Assembly: GCA_016745315.1 (NCBI GenBank)
Contig: CP066886.1
Location: 124,001-188,000, forward strand
Length of the DNA: 64,000 nucleotides
From: Arthrospira sp. PCC 9108
Lineage (GTDB): Bacteria > Cyanobacteriota > Cyanobacteriia > Cyanobacteriales > Microcoleaceae
Direction: 5' to 3'
Shown: piece after piece, positions 34,374-44,011 of the stretch
How the letters are laid out: each line of letters starts with the position of its first letter
How positions within the stretch are numbered: the stretch's first letter is position 1
The notes under the pieces: generated by a model
Told to the model about the DNA's origin: nothing
Database searches by the model: none
Seen by the model: only the letters and a program-made list of their open reading frames with translations
Program-made: the position numbers and the translations under genes

Positions 34374-35903
34374 TCAAAGCCTACGCCAACGGCGACCATC
34401 CCGGTTAAGCAATAGTTCCGCCTCCACAGGTTCCCAGGTTCCCGCCTCATAAAAAGGGATACTATCTGGCGCAGCCGGAGCATCCCAGGCTTCCAATATC
34501 GGAGTCAGAACCCGCCAGGACGCTTCCACCTCATCCCCTCGCGTAAATAGAGTTTGGTCTCCCAGCATACAATCAATCAATAACCTAGCATAAGCATCAG
34601 TGCTAGGCTTACCAAAAGCCGTATCATAGCGGAAATCCATATCCACCGAGCGAGTTCTGAGGGAATTTCCCGGAGTTTTCACCTCAAAGCGCATCGAAAT
34701 CCCTTCATTCGGCTGAATTCGCAGCGCCAACACATTAGGATTAGCCTGTTTAGCAGCAGATTGGAACATTAAAAAAGGCACTTCCTTAAACTGAATCGCG
34801 ATTTCCGTAACCTTCTTAGGCATTCGCTTACCAGTACGCAGGTAAAAAGGTACACCCTTCCAGCGCCAATTATCAACACTAAGTTTCAAAGCCGCATAGG
34901 TAGGCGTAGTAGACTCTGGTGATGCGCCATCTTCGTCACGATAGCCCGGAACCTGCTGACCATTCATCCATCCCTTGATATATTGTCCTCGGACTGCTGC
35001 CGCTTCTAGGTTATTAAAATCAGCCAGACGGGTAGCTTGTACCACCTTAACCTTTTCCGTGCGGATACTATCAGCATCCAAAGAGTTAGGGGGTTCCATA
35101 GCCGTGAGCGAGAATAACTGCATCAAATGGTTTTGTACCATATCCCGCAGCGCCCCAGCCGTTTCATAATATCCCGCTCGTCCTTCCAAGCCTACAGTTT
35201 CCGCTACCGTTATTTGTACATGATCAACAAACTGACGATTCCACAACGGTTCAAAAATAGCGTTAGCGAACCGAAACACCATCAAATTCTGTACTGTTTC
35301 CTTACCGAGGTAGTGGTCAATACGGTAGACTTGCTCCTCAGTGCAGACATTACGCACCACCCGGTTAAGGACTTGCGCCGAACCCAGGTCACGACCAAAA
35401 GGCTTTTCAATAACTAGGCGTTGCTTTTTGGGGTCTTCCAACATTCCGGCTTGTCCCAGTTGTTGGGCTGCTTCTCCAAAAAACCTAGGAGCCACCGATA
35501 GATAAAACACCCGATTTCCACGGGTTAGGCGTTTCGCGTCTAATTCCGCCAAAAGGGATTTTAGCTTTTGGTAGCTTTCCTGTTCGTCCATATTACCGGA
35601 ACAGTAGTATAAGCCTTGGGCGAAGTTATGCCATATTTTTTCCGATTGTAGCCCGCCGCCAAATTCTTCAATACCCTGTCGAAGATGCTCGCGAAAATAG
35701 TCATCGCTCCAGTCTCGGCGCGCTACCCCAACAATGGTTAATTCTGGGGGTAACTTACGTTCGAGGTGCATTTGATAAATGGCGGGAACTAGCTTACGCT
35801 GGGTTAAATCGCCGGAAGCCCCGAAAATTACTAAAATTTGGGGTTCGGGAATGCGGTCTTGTTGTAGACCAACGCGGAGGGGATTTTCTGAGAGTGTAAC
35901 CAT
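34374..35903 (-). CDS. zwf: Glucose-6-phosphate 1-dehydrogenase
   Basis: G6PDH makes 6-phosphogluconolactone and NADPH, the entry into the oxidative pentose phosphate pathway, which supplies reductant in the dark. The 509-residue protein has the dinucleotide loop GASGDLTQRKLVPAIY (about residues 28-43) and the active-site RIDHYLGKE motif (about residues 196-204), plus a KPFGRD stretch. It sits between fbp and opcA on the same strand: OpcA is its assembly partner. In many cyanobacteria these genes are dark-induced and cotranscribed. Confidence 0.97.
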   Translation of the reverse strand: MVTLSENPLRVGLQQDRIPEPQILVIFGASGDLTQRKLVPAIYQMHLERKLPPELTIVGVARRDWSDDYFREHLRQGIEEFGGGLQSEKIWHNFAQGLYYCSGNMDEQESYQKLKSLLAELDAKRLTRGNRVFYLSVAPRFFGEAAQQLGQAGMLEDPKKQRLVIEKPFGRDLGSAQVLNRVVRNVCTEEQVYRIDHYLGKETVQNLMVFRFANAIFEPLWNRQFVDHVQITVAETVGLEGRAGYYETAGALRDMVQNHLMQLFSLTAMEPPNSLDADSIRTEKVKVVQATRLADFNNLEAAAVRGQYIKGWMNGQQVPGYRDEDGASPESTTPTYAALKLSVDNWRWKGVPFYLRTGKRMPKKVTEIAIQFKEVPFLMFQSAAKQANPNVLALRIQPNEGISMRFEVKTPGNSLRTRSVDMDFRYDTAFGKPSTDAYARLLIDCMLGDQTLFTRGDEVEASWRVLTPILEAWDAPAAPDSIPFYEAGTWEPVEAELLLNRDGRRWRRL

Positions 35904-35970
35904 CTAGGCTGTCGTGAATAATTAAGTTAACAGAGGTTGCCGGATTTTGTTGCCGGATTTTATGATTGAT

Positions 35971-37044
35971 CTAAGTTTCGGTTTCGCGACGTTTGCGATC
36001 GCTTATAAATGACTCCACTAAACCTACATCCTCTTTACTACCAATAATCAGAGGCGTGCGTTGATGGAGTTTTTCGGGAACCACATTTAAGATATCCTGA
36101 CTACCCGTACTAGCGCGACCCCCCGCCTGTTCCATTAAAAAGGCCATTGGTGCCGACTCATATAATAGGCGCAATTTACCATCAGGGTTTTTCACTGTTC
36201 CCGGGTATAGGAATACTCCTCCCTGACAGAGGATGCGGTGAATATCTCCCACCAAAGCCCCACTATAGCGGGCTGTGTAGCCATCATGGCGGTGAACATA
36301 ACGGATATAGTCTCGGTAGCATTCCTCCCACTGCCAAAAATTACCTTCGTTAACACTGTAGACCGGACCATGTTCGGGAACTTTGATGTTTTCCTCAGCC
36401 AGGATAAATTCCCCCAGACTGGGGTCTAAAGTGAATGAATGAACCCCCGTACCAATTGAGTAAACCAGGAGCGTGCTAGGACCATATAGGATGTATCCAG
36501 CAGCGATTTGTTTATGACCGTCTTGCAATAAGTCTAGGGCTTCTCCTTCTTCGTCGTAACCTTCCTGTTGACGGATCGCGAAGATGGAACCCACATTCAT
36601 ATTAACATCCAGGTTAGAGGAACCATCTAGGGGGTCATAAAGCAGAGTATAGCGTCCGATGGGGCAGTTTTCCGGGATGTAGTAGGGTTTATCCATTTCT
36701 TCGGAAGCTAGGCGACACACTAAGCCGCTTTGTTTGAAGGTCGAGATAAAAACTGCATTCGAGAAAAAATCCATTTGTTTCACTTCTTCCCCCTGGATAT
36801 TCACTTCTCCCGTAAATCCTAGGGTTCCTTCTACCAACCCCGCCCTTGACAGACGACGGGCGATCAGTTTCCCCGCTAGTCCAATGCGGTTCATCAGGGC
36901 GCTAATATCTTGAGCATCTGGACCGAAACTTTGGAGTTGCTGTAAAACGTGCCGCGATAGGGTTGTACAGTCGCGATCTAAGTAGTATCCTCTATCTAAA
37001 CCTAGGGGATCTGGCTGCATTTGACCGCTTGCTGTCTGTACCAT
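35971..37044 (-). CDS. fbp: Fructose-1,6-bisphosphatase class I
   Basis: FBPase hydrolyses fructose-1,6-bisphosphate to fructose-6-phosphate in gluconeogenesis and the Calvin cycle. The 357-residue protein carries the metal/phosphate motif LYDPLDGSSNLDVNMNVGSI (about residues 134-153) and the C-terminal GGRASTGSQDILNVVPEKLH with the substrate phosphate contacts. It belongs to class I; cyanobacteria also have a bifunctional FBPase/SBPase, so this one is often the gluconeogenic form. It starts the fbp-zwf-opcA row; 67 nt separate it from zwf. Confidence 0.96.
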   Translation of the reverse strand: MVQTASGQMQPDPLGLDRGYYLDRDCTTLSRHVLQQLQSFGPDAQDISALMNRIGLAGKLIARRLSRAGLVEGTLGFTGEVNIQGEEVKQMDFFSNAVFISTFKQSGLVCRLASEEMDKPYYIPENCPIGRYTLLYDPLDGSSNLDVNMNVGSIFAIRQQEGYDEEGEALDLLQDGHKQIAAGYILYGPSTLLVYSIGTGVHSFTLDPSLGEFILAEENIKVPEHGPVYSVNEGNFWQWEECYRDYIRYVHRHDGYTARYSGALVGDIHRILCQGGVFLYPGTVKNPDGKLRLLYESAPMAFLMEQAGGRASTGSQDILNVVPEKLHQRTPLIIGSKEDVGLVESFISDRKRRETET

Positions 37045-37230
37045 AAGTTAAATTCTCCGTTGAGTTCAGGCTGAGTCGATGTCGATACTGTAGCCTTGGC
37101 TTCTATTGTAGGGAACTGTTGGGAGTTTCCGGTTCAGCCTTTAGGCAAACTTTAAGATCTCGATCGCTTATCCTGAATATTTGGATTAAACTGTTGAAAA
37201 TTCCCTTATTCATGGTTTGCGGTTGTTTAG

Positions 37231-38097
37231 ATGAAGTTAAAATTTACCCCGGTTTTGCTGTTGATCATGTTTGTGGTGGCTTTGGCGGTTCCTATGGTTT
37301 TGTCTACTGGGGGACTGGTGGTAGCCGAGGAAGTGGCTAATGTTAATTTAGAATTGCAGCCTACCTGTGGGGTTAGACCTACTACTAATGTAGCTGTGGC
37401 TTCTACCCAGGTGGGTCCCCCTATTGAACAGCCAGCACCTTTGACGCGGTTTCGTCGTCCCTTAACTCAAAATTACTCTGGTCATACTCCTCAAGAATAT
37501 CAGGCGATCGCCAATCAGACTAACTACGGCCAGCGGTTTGTCTATGATATCAATGGTCAACTGAACAATAATCAGCCAATTATTGTCCTCCACGAAACTG
37601 TTACCACCAGTCAAAATGCCATTAATTTTTTCCGCACTCGCCACACTTCCGAAGATAATCAAGCCAGTTACCATACCTTAATTACCCTCAATGGGGATAT
37701 TGTTTATATTGTCCCTCCCGATTTAAGGGCTTTTGGCGCGGGAAATTCTGTCTTTGTTGGTCGTCGCGGTGAAGAAGCCGTCAGGACTCATCCTAAATAT
37801 CCCGCTTCTGTCAATAATTTTGCTTATCATGTTTCCCTGGAAACGCCCGTAGATGGCATGAATAACGGGTCTAGCCACAGTGGATATACTATGGCTCAAT
37901 ATCAGTCTTTGGCTTGGTTAGTTTCCCGCACAGGGGTTCCTAATGACCGCATTACTACCCATCAAGCTGTTGATAGATCTGGTCATAGATCTGACCCCAG
38001 AAGTTTTAATTCACAGCTTTTTTATCAACTTCTCAATAACTACCCCAGAACCCAGGAAATTATCATTGGTTGTCGGGTTCCGGGTTCTCAAGGATAA
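37231..38097 (+). CDS. N-acetylmuramoyl-L-alanine amidase (Amidase_2)
   Basis: A 288-residue exported amidase that cuts the bond between N-acetylmuramic acid and L-alanine in peptidoglycan. A signal peptide (MKLKFTPVLLLIMFVVALAV) is at the N-terminus. The Amidase_2/PGRP domain covers about 80-280: zinc ligands are expected in IIVLHETVTTSQ and in ITTHQAVDRSGHRSDP, and the middle QASYHTLITLNGDIVYIVPP is typical. ATG 37231 follows fbp divergently. Cell-wall remodelling in filament formation or division is the likely role. Confidence 0.88.
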   Translation: MKLKFTPVLLLIMFVVALAVPMVLSTGGLVVAEEVANVNLELQPTCGVRPTTNVAVASTQVGPPIEQPAPLTRFRRPLTQNYSGHTPQEYQAIANQTNYGQRFVYDINGQLNNNQPIIVLHETVTTSQNAINFFRTRHTSEDNQASYHTLITLNGDIVYIVPPDLRAFGAGNSVFVGRRGEEAVRTHPKYPASVNNFAYHVSLETPVDGMNNGSSHSGYTMAQYQSLAWLVSRTGVPNDRITTHQAVDRSGHRSDPRSFNSQLFYQLLNNYPRTQEIIIGCRVPGSQG

Positions 38098-38194
38098 TTG
38101 GGGTTTGATTGACTCTCAATAGTTATAGCGTTTCTCATATCCATAAGGTACAGCCCGCTCAAAGAGAAGCCGCTGCGCGTCTACACCCCAAACC

Positions 38195-38236
38195 CCTCTC
38201 CCATACGGGAGAGGCTTGTCCTGAGCTTGTCGAAGG
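38195..38236. repeat. Dispersed intergenic repeat (CCTCTCCC hairpin plus CTTGTCCTGAGC motif)
   Basis: CCTCTCCC (38195-38202) and GGGAGAGG (38207-38214) form a perfect hairpin with a 4-nt loop. Next to it, CTTGTCCTGAGCTTGTCGAAGG (38215-38236, given in two parts: CTTGTCCTGAGC then TTGTCGAAGG) is a known type of dispersed bacterial intergenic repeat. It lies between the convergent amidase and TraB genes. Confidence 0.7.
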
Positions 38237-38287
38237 GGGCTTTGAAAAGTACCTCACCAATCCACCGAACCGCTATAATAGTTAATT

Positions 38288-38312
38288 GGGCGGGTTAATT
38301 ACCCGCTTTTTT
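38288..38312 (+). terminator. Rho-independent terminator between amidase and TraB genes
   Basis: The stretch GCGGGT, TAATT, ACCCGC followed by seven T (about 38289-38312) is a textbook intrinsic terminator with a GC-rich stem and a U tract on the + strand. It ends transcription of the amidase gene, and the symmetric stem may also serve the opposing gene. Confidence 0.9.
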
Positions 38313-38329
38313 TATTTCCTGAGCTGTGG

Positions 38330-39256
38330 TTATTGTTGTTGGACTGAATAACCTTGGTCGCGCAACATTTGGATGATACTATCTTCTCCCACTAAATGAC
38401 CAGCACCAACGACGACCAAATAGTTTTTATCATCTTCTAAAAACTTCTGTATTTCGGTCATCCATTTAATGTGGCGATCGCGAAAAAGGCGATTTCCCAA
38501 TTCTGGATAATCTTTAAAGCCAGTAATTATCAAATTTTCTAAAGTCTGTTTGTCTCCCGACTTCCAAGCCTGTAGCATTTGTTGAAATGAGTTTTCTAAG
38601 GTGTCAATTTCTTTGAGGGTTTGTCTGAGCATCTCATCCTGTTGTTCCCAGGACAGGCTATCAAATATCTTGAGTTGGTCGCTCATGGTTTCTAAACTCA
38701 TGATGGTTTTGTCTTGGGCGATCGCTTGCTCAAAAAAGTATCTATCCACACCATAAAGCGGGTCAAAACCCAGATTTTGCAGTTGTAATGACATCAAAGA
38801 CATCGACACAAACCACGGCTTAAAATTCGCAAATATTTGGATAGGATATTGCAACTTTTCCAGGGTTTTTTGAACCAGATGATAAGTTTCATCACTGATT
38901 AAATCTAGCAAGGTTTTACCATCTGGCGGCGTAGCTATTTCTAGCATAATATCTTGGCTTTCCAGACTTTCCAGGTCATTGATATTCAGTTCAAATACCA
39001 CATTATCAGCTTGATTAAAAGCATCAGTCATTACTTGGGGTAAAGGATAATCATCTGCACTCAAAACATGAATAGAACCCAAAAAATAAACTTGATTTTG
39101 GGGAGTTTCTACAGACCAGAGAAAGTGTTTAGACTCCGCCGCGTGTAAATGTGTCACCTGGTGGGAAGCATAAATAACCACCAACGCAGTAATTAGACCC
39201 GTGGTAACTAATTTTCCCAAAGTAGTTACCAACAGGGACTTGATGAATTTTCGCAT
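38330..39256 (-). CDS. TraB/GumN family protein
   Basis: A 308-residue exported protein from ATG 39256 (MRKFIKSLLV); three extra residues are possible. The first 30 residues are a signal or membrane anchor. The Tiki/TraB/GumN metalloprotease-like fold is shown by FLGSIHVLSADDYPLP (the GxxH motif, about 53-68) and the C-terminal VVGAGHLVGEDSIIQMLRDQ, where a second histidine lies. Family members include peptidases of signalling pathways; the bacterial role is poorly known. It lies downstream of cydB on the same strand. Confidence 0.85.
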   Translation of the reverse strand: MRKFIKSLLVTTLGKLVTTGLITALVVIYASHQVTHLHAAESKHFLWSVETPQNQVYFLGSIHVLSADDYPLPQVMTDAFNQADNVVFELNINDLESLESQDIMLEIATPPDGKTLLDLISDETYHLVQKTLEKLQYPIQIFANFKPWFVSMSLMSLQLQNLGFDPLYGVDRYFFEQAIAQDKTIMSLETMSDQLKIFDSLSWEQQDEMLRQTLKEIDTLENSFQQMLQAWKSGDKQTLENLIITGFKDYPELGNRLFRDRHIKWMTEIQKFLEDDKNYLVVVGAGHLVGEDSIIQMLRDQGYSVQQQ

Positions 39257-39365
39257 AATTAACAAATTAATAGGATTTGATGGTTATTATAACGGTTGGT
39301 CGGGGTATCTGGTATAATTATAGTGATTTTATCTAGGGAGTGAGACACTCCCTAACTATTAGGGA

Positions 39366-40378
39366 CTATTCCTCATAAGCCGCCTCGGTAACTTTCCCAC
39401 GAAAGACAAAGTATTGATAAATGTTGTAAAACAACATCACCGGAATTAAAGCACCGACAAAAATAATCATAACCACCATTGAACTGGGGTCAGCCGCCGC
39501 TTGATAAATGGTAATTGTCGGGGGATAATATAGGGAAAAACGACCATTGCTAATCCCAAAAAAGTGAGGACAAAAATTAAAATTGTCCAGATAAATGGGG
39601 TTCTTTCTTCCTGACGAGTTAGACTTCTGAGTAATAACCCAATTAAGGCTATTCCCAAAATCGGGATTAGGGAAAAGATATAAACTAGGGGTTGAGAAAA
39701 TAAGCGATCGCGGGCTGATTCATAAAAAATCGGCGTTACCACAGTGATTATAATCGCGCCGATTAAAGTAGTAATAGCCGCAAGTTTAGCAGTTTGATAG
39801 TGAGTTTTTTGTAACTCGCCTTCAGTCTTCCAAATTAGATAGGTAGACCCAATCAAAACATATCCTTGAATCAAAGTTAATGCTACTACTATAGTTGGGA
39901 AACGTAACCAATCCCAAGTAGTGCCAATAAAATGACCGTTAGCATCAACCTTAATCCCTTCCAGAACCCCACCGAGGGCGAAACCTTGACCCAAAGCCGC
40001 CAGAAAACTACCCGCCCCAAAGGCAAAATTCCAGAATAACTTATTAGTAGCTTGTTCGCGAAATTCAAAAGCTACCGCCCTAAAAATTAAGCCAAAAATC
40101 ATCACAAAAATCGGCACATATAGGGCGCTAAGAATAGTGCTATAAGCCAGGGGAAACGCGCCAAATAGACTACCCCCCATCAACACTAACCAGGTTTCAT
40201 TAGCATCCCAAATATTACTAAGACTGGTCATCAGGATGCTGCGGCGTTTTTCGCTGGAGGAAGTGATAGACAAAATTCCCACCCCCAAATCAAAGCCATC
40301 TAGCATCACATACAAAAACAGGAATAAAGCCAAAATTCCAAACCAGACTTGAGGGAGTAAATATTGCAAAGTTTCCAT
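39366..40378 (-). CDS. cydB: Cytochrome bd oxidase subunit II (CydB), frameshifted near the 3' end
   Basis: CydB is the second membrane subunit of the bd-type quinol oxidase. Its N-terminus MLDGFDLGVGILS follows a first helix, and about eight helices are visible. The reading frame ends early at 39467 after FPYIIP because the run at 39520-39524 (five G on +) is one base short. With one base added, the protein continues through AADPSSMVVMIIFVGALIPV and to a TAG at 39366-39368, giving 337 residues, the normal length. The same type of defect affects four other genes here. It follows cydA by 85 nt. Confidence 0.92.
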
Positions 40379-40414
40379 TAATTCTTCTCCGGGGTGATGA
40401 CTTGATGATGGGTG

Positions 40415-40436
40415 GGGGCGATGTAGCGATCGCCCC
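40415..40436. repeat. GGGGCGAT/ATCGCCCC inverted repeat between cydA and cydB
   Basis: GGGGCGAT (40415-40422) pairs with ATCGCCCC (40429-40436) around GTAGCG, in the 85-nt gap between cydA and cydB. The right arm ends CGCCCCTAAT, as in the hairpin after ndhB, so the two may belong to one dispersed family. It could reduce read-through from cydA to cydB. Confidence 0.5.
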
Positions 40437-40463
40437 TAATTTTCGGGTAAGATAAAACCAGAG

Positions 40464-41903
40464 TTAACCTTGAGTTTCTGCTGGTCTTTCGTCCGGGGAA
40501 AACTGACCGGGGCTAGTATCAAAAGCCGGACGAACTCCACCAGGAATAGCCAACTCCAAATTCGGACCACGGCGGATAATTCGACTCCCAAAATAAATCG
40601 CAGTCACGAAGAGCAAACTATAAACCACAGCAAAACCCACCAAAGTAGTTAAGACATTTTCCGGGGGTAAATTAGAAGCAGCATCAACGGTGCGAATTTC
40701 ATTATAAACCGTCCAAGGTTGTCGTCCTACACAACGGACAGTCCAGCCAGCCTCAACCGCAATATAACCCAGGGGTGCGGAAATAATCCAACCCCACATT
40801 AACCAACCCTGTTGAGTAATATTGTCGGCTGAAAGTTTCCCCCGTAACCACTGAATAACGGTAACCGCCATAAGTCCGGCTAGAAAGAAACCAATAGCAA
40901 TCATAATCCGAAAAGAGTAGTAAATCAAACCCAACAAACGCGGTCTATCTTCTGGTTTCCACTCTTTTAAACCCAAGACAGGTTCGGATAATTCTTTTTT
41001 AAATTCCAGAATATACCCTAAACCATTCGGGATAGTAATTTCCCAATCATTTTGTTGGGTCTGGGGGTTAGGAAAAGCCAACAAACTCCAATCAGCAGAC
41101 TGTCCAGCGGGGATAGTTTCCCACTGCGCCTCCATAGCGGCTAATTTAGTGGGTTGGTAGTGATAAACTTGTTCGCCACTCAAATGTCCTATATAAAGCT
41201 GCATTGGTGCGACAGCGATAGTAGCAGCGATCGCAATTTTTAGGGATTTGGAGAAAAACTGATGATTGCGTTTTTTGAGGATATACCAAGCACTAATTCC
41301 ACCAATCACAAATAGGGATGTTTCTAATGTTGCGAAGAACATATGCAGAAAGCTGTTGAACATGAAGGGGTTAAAGATGGCTTGAAAATAGTCAAGCACG
41401 ACAAATTTACCATCCACCATTTCCACTCCTGCCGGGGTTTGCAGCCAGGAATTAGCCGACAAAATCCAAAAGGTTGAAAGATTAGCACCAAAAGCAACAA
41501 GAATGGTGGAAATAAAGTGAATAGTGGGGTTAACGCGCTCCCAACCAAATACCATAATTCCCAAAAATGCGGCTTCTAGCATAAACGCCCATGATGCCTC
41601 GAAGCCAATCACACTACCAAAAAAGTTACCAATAGCTTCTGATAAAGGAGCCCAATTAGTGCCAAATTGAAACTCCATAGGAATGCCACTAGCGACACCT
41701 ATGCCGAAGTTGAGGACGTAAAATTTAGACCAAAATCTGGCATGATAATAATAGTCTGGGTTGCGAGTTTTCAGCCATAGTCCTTCAATAATAACTAGGT
41801 AGATACCTAGCCCTGTAGTAAGAACCGGCCACAACATATGAAAGATGGCTGTGAGTGCAAATTGCATTCGCGACAGTGCGACGGTGTTGGATAGAATATC
41901 CAC
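40464..41903 (-). CDS. cydA: Cytochrome bd oxidase subunit I (CydA)
   Basis: CydA carries the quinol site and hemes b558, b595 and d of the bd oxidase, which reduces O2 without pumping protons. The 479-residue protein begins with MDILSNTVALSRMQFALTAI and a histidine ligand at about residue 22 (AIFHMLWPVLTTG), and has conserved FGTNWAPLSEAIGNFFGS and FEASWAFMLEAAFLGIMVFG stretches. It is shorter than the E. coli protein (522), consistent with a short Q loop, as in cyanobacteria and cyanide-insensitive oxidases. It is the first gene of cydAB. Confidence 0.95.
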   Translation of the reverse strand: MDILSNTVALSRMQFALTAIFHMLWPVLTTGLGIYLVIIEGLWLKTRNPDYYYHARFWSKFYVLNFGIGVASGIPMEFQFGTNWAPLSEAIGNFFGSVIGFEASWAFMLEAAFLGIMVFGWERVNPTIHFISTILVAFGANLSTFWILSANSWLQTPAGVEMVDGKFVVLDYFQAIFNPFMFNSFLHMFFATLETSLFVIGGISAWYILKKRNHQFFSKSLKIAIAATIAVAPMQLYIGHLSGEQVYHYQPTKLAAMEAQWETIPAGQSADWSLLAFPNPQTQQNDWEITIPNGLGYILEFKKELSEPVLGLKEWKPEDRPRLLGLIYYSFRIMIAIGFFLAGLMAVTVIQWLRGKLSADNITQQGWLMWGWIISAPLGYIAVEAGWTVRCVGRQPWTVYNEIRTVDAASNLPPENVLTTLVGFAVVYSLLFVTAIYFGSRIIRRGPNLELAIPGGVRPAFDTSPGQFSPDERPAETQG

Positions 41904-42293
41904 GCTTTAATCTCCGTTTTAACAATGTTATGGGATGATTCCCTACTACTTGAATAAAGGATAAGTAGGGAAGTCGAGTTATGAGTTATAGCTTGATAAT
42001 TATGATTGATTATAGTTAAGTTGGCTACCAGAAAGCCCAATTTTAGACTCTGGAGAATGCCAAAAAGGTTTATCTTCTAGGAAAAATGAGTTTGTTAATT
42101 TTTGTTAAGGCGGTGGGACCTAGCTGCTGAGTCATGGGGCTGAAAAACTCGACTGGCTGGGCTTTAGGGGGTTATAGATTGATTGATTAGCAATTCTAAA
42201 CAGTTTGGGGAAAGGGTAAAGTAAAAGAGGGTCGTTTTGGCGACATTTCCCGAAGCGCCCCCCCAAATCATTATTGTTTACCAGGTACTCCTC
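41904..42293. other. Intergenic region cydA-DUF697, no gene seen
   Basis: 390 nt between divergent genes. It is moderately AT-rich with scattered TTGATT/TTGATA stretches, and no convincing reading frame or hairpin was found. Promoters of both genes must lie here, but none could be picked with confidence. Confidence 0.6.
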
Positions 42294-42857
42294 ATGAGTA
42301 AAAAAACCGAAGCAGATGCTATTATTCGTAATCACGTCCTCTGGTCAATGGGAGGTGGATTAATCCCTATCCCCATAGTGGATTTTATGGCAGTTACTGC
42401 TATTCAAATGGAAATGCTACAGGAACTTGCTAAACTGTATGGAGTCAACTATTCTGTTAGTACGGGAAAAGCATTTGTTTCGGCATTAACAGGTACAACT
42501 ATTGCTCGTTTGGGTTCTAGTTTCATTAAGGCAATTCCGGGTATTGGTTCGTTAATTGGTGGGACTTCAATGGCTTTGACTTCTGGGGCTTCTACCTATG
42601 CGGTGGGACAGGTTGCTATTAACCATTTTTCTAGTGGTGGGTCTCTGAATAATTTTGCGGAAGAAGAGGTTAAGTGGGCTTATGAATCGGCTTTTGAAAG
42701 GGGCAAAAACTATGTTTCTGACCTGGAAAAAGACAAGGCTGATGAGGCGGCTAATATCTATCAAACTTTAGAGAAATTGGGTCAATTGAAGCAGCAAGGT
42801 GTTTTGAGTGAGGAGGAATTTCAAGCGAAAAAACAAGAACTATTATCTCGGATTTAG
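42294..42857 (+). CDS. DUF697 and SHOCT domain membrane protein
   Basis: A 187-residue protein; ATG 42294 (MSKKTEADAIIRNHVL) is chosen over an in-frame upstream start. The N-terminal two thirds resemble DUF697: GGGLIPIPIVDFMAVTAIQM and then two Gly/Ala-rich hydrophobic helices (FIKAIPGIGSLIGGTSMALT). The last 35 residues are a SHOCT tail (LEKLGQLKQQGVLSEEEFQA). DUF697 is often fused to a GTPase in other proteins, but no GTPase domain is present here. Membrane remodelling or stress sensing has been suggested for such proteins; the role here is unknown. Confidence 0.8.
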   Translation: MSKKTEADAIIRNHVLWSMGGGLIPIPIVDFMAVTAIQMEMLQELAKLYGVNYSVSTGKAFVSALTGTTIARLGSSFIKAIPGIGSLIGGTSMALTSGASTYAVGQVAINHFSSGGSLNNFAEEEVKWAYESAFERGKNYVSDLEKDKADEAANIYQTLEKLGQLKQQGVLSEEEFQAKKQELLSRI

Positions 42858-42924
42858 GTAAGGTTATCTCTGGGTTAATTAACTGGCTGATTATCTGAAG
42901 TATGGTTAAATAGTCACGGTTTAT

Positions 42925-42988
42925 GAAACCTGGTTTCTGGTCATGTTTCCCACCCCTATTTTCCAGCAGACGGGAGAAACTGGGTTTC
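42925..42988. repeat. Inverted repeat with GAAACC/GGTTTC arms
   Basis: GAAACCTGGTTTCT (42925-42938) and AGAAACTGGGTTTC (42975-42988) are inverted with 12 of 14 positions matching; each arm is itself nearly palindromic. It lies in the 183-nt gap before the coiled-coil gene and resembles dispersed hairpin repeats of cyanobacterial genomes. Confidence 0.65.
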
Positions 42989-43040
42989 TTAATTATCAGG
43001 ATGCACTACTAGAGTTGTCATTAGGAATGCTATATCTAGT

Positions 43041-43985
43041 ATGCTTTATCATATTCCTCAAGCTAAACTTACTACTTCGCCACCAGTGGTATTAGAAATA
43101 CTGAAGGAGTCTAAAGGTCTGGACCGCGCGCGTCATAAATGCACTGATTATGATTGTTTACTGAAGAGGAATCGTTTGTCTGGTGAGTGTTATAGGATTT
43201 TTAAAAACCAGACTAATGATATGCTGATGGGTGTGGTTAGAAATTATTTGAGGGAAATTAAGAGGGGTGATAATGGGACTATTCCCAATTATCAAGATGA
43301 GATACGGCGCGAAAAATTACAGTTATTTAATACAATTGTTGATGATATATATACCCAAATTAACAGGGTTATGGATTTACAAAATCCTAATTATCTGGAA
43401 AGCCGAAAAGGTAGGGTTGAAGAGGAGATTAGGAAACTCTCGGAAAATATTAATGATGCGAAAAGGTTGTTGATTAAGTCTCTGTCAAAAAATCTCGAAC
43501 ATATCAAAAGTTTGGAAGAACAAAAAGATATGATTGAATGCAGTATTCTCCGGCTAGAGATAGAGATAGATGATAGTCAAGGCTTTGAGTATCATAACTA
43601 TCAACTGCAACAATTATATGCAAGAAATGAAGGACGCAAACAACGGCTTAACCAGGAAGTATCTAATTTACAACATCAGATAAATGTGATTAAAAAAATT
43701 TGCCAAGATTTAGACAACAGGACTAATGATAAAATCCATATATGGAATGAAAAAATACAGGATATAATCCGGGAAAAGCAGCAACTTTCGGCGAAAATTA
43801 GCGGGGAAATTGAAGAGGTTAAAAATCAGGTGATGAACGGATTAAATAAACTACAAGAATTATGGCATCAAGAAGGTTCATTGGCTGGGAGTATTCCGAA
43901 TAATTTGCATGGCTTATTAGGGGATATAGGAATAAAATGGGGTGGTTGTTTAAGGGAATATGAGAATAGCAACCACCCTAGATAA
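43041..43985 (+). CDS. Coiled-coil hypothetical protein
   Basis: A 314-residue soluble protein starting at ATG 43041. Residues about 105-270 are rich in Glu, Lys, Arg, Leu and Gln with heptad-like spacing (GRVEEEIRKLSENINDAKRL; LNQEVSNLQHQINVIKKICQ), which suggests one or two long coiled coils. The first 70 residues contain a C-x3-C pair in KCTDYDCLLKRN. Base composition is more A/T-rich than its neighbours, so horizontal gain is possible. No family is recognised. It is downstream of the DUF697/SHOCT gene on the same strand, with the inverted repeat between them. Confidence 0.7.
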   Translation: MLYHIPQAKLTTSPPVVLEILKESKGLDRARHKCTDYDCLLKRNRLSGECYRIFKNQTNDMLMGVVRNYLREIKRGDNGTIPNYQDEIRREKLQLFNTIVDDIYTQINRVMDLQNPNYLESRKGRVEEEIRKLSENINDAKRLLIKSLSKNLEHIKSLEEQKDMIECSILRLEIEIDDSQGFEYHNYQLQQLYARNEGRKQRLNQEVSNLQHQINVIKKICQDLDNRTNDKIHIWNEKIQDIIREKQQLSAKISGEIEEVKNQVMNGLNKLQELWHQEGSLAGSIPNNLHGLLGDIGIKWGGCLREYENSNHPR

Positions 43986-44011
43986 AGTTGGGTTGAGTTG
44001 AACTTAAAGGC

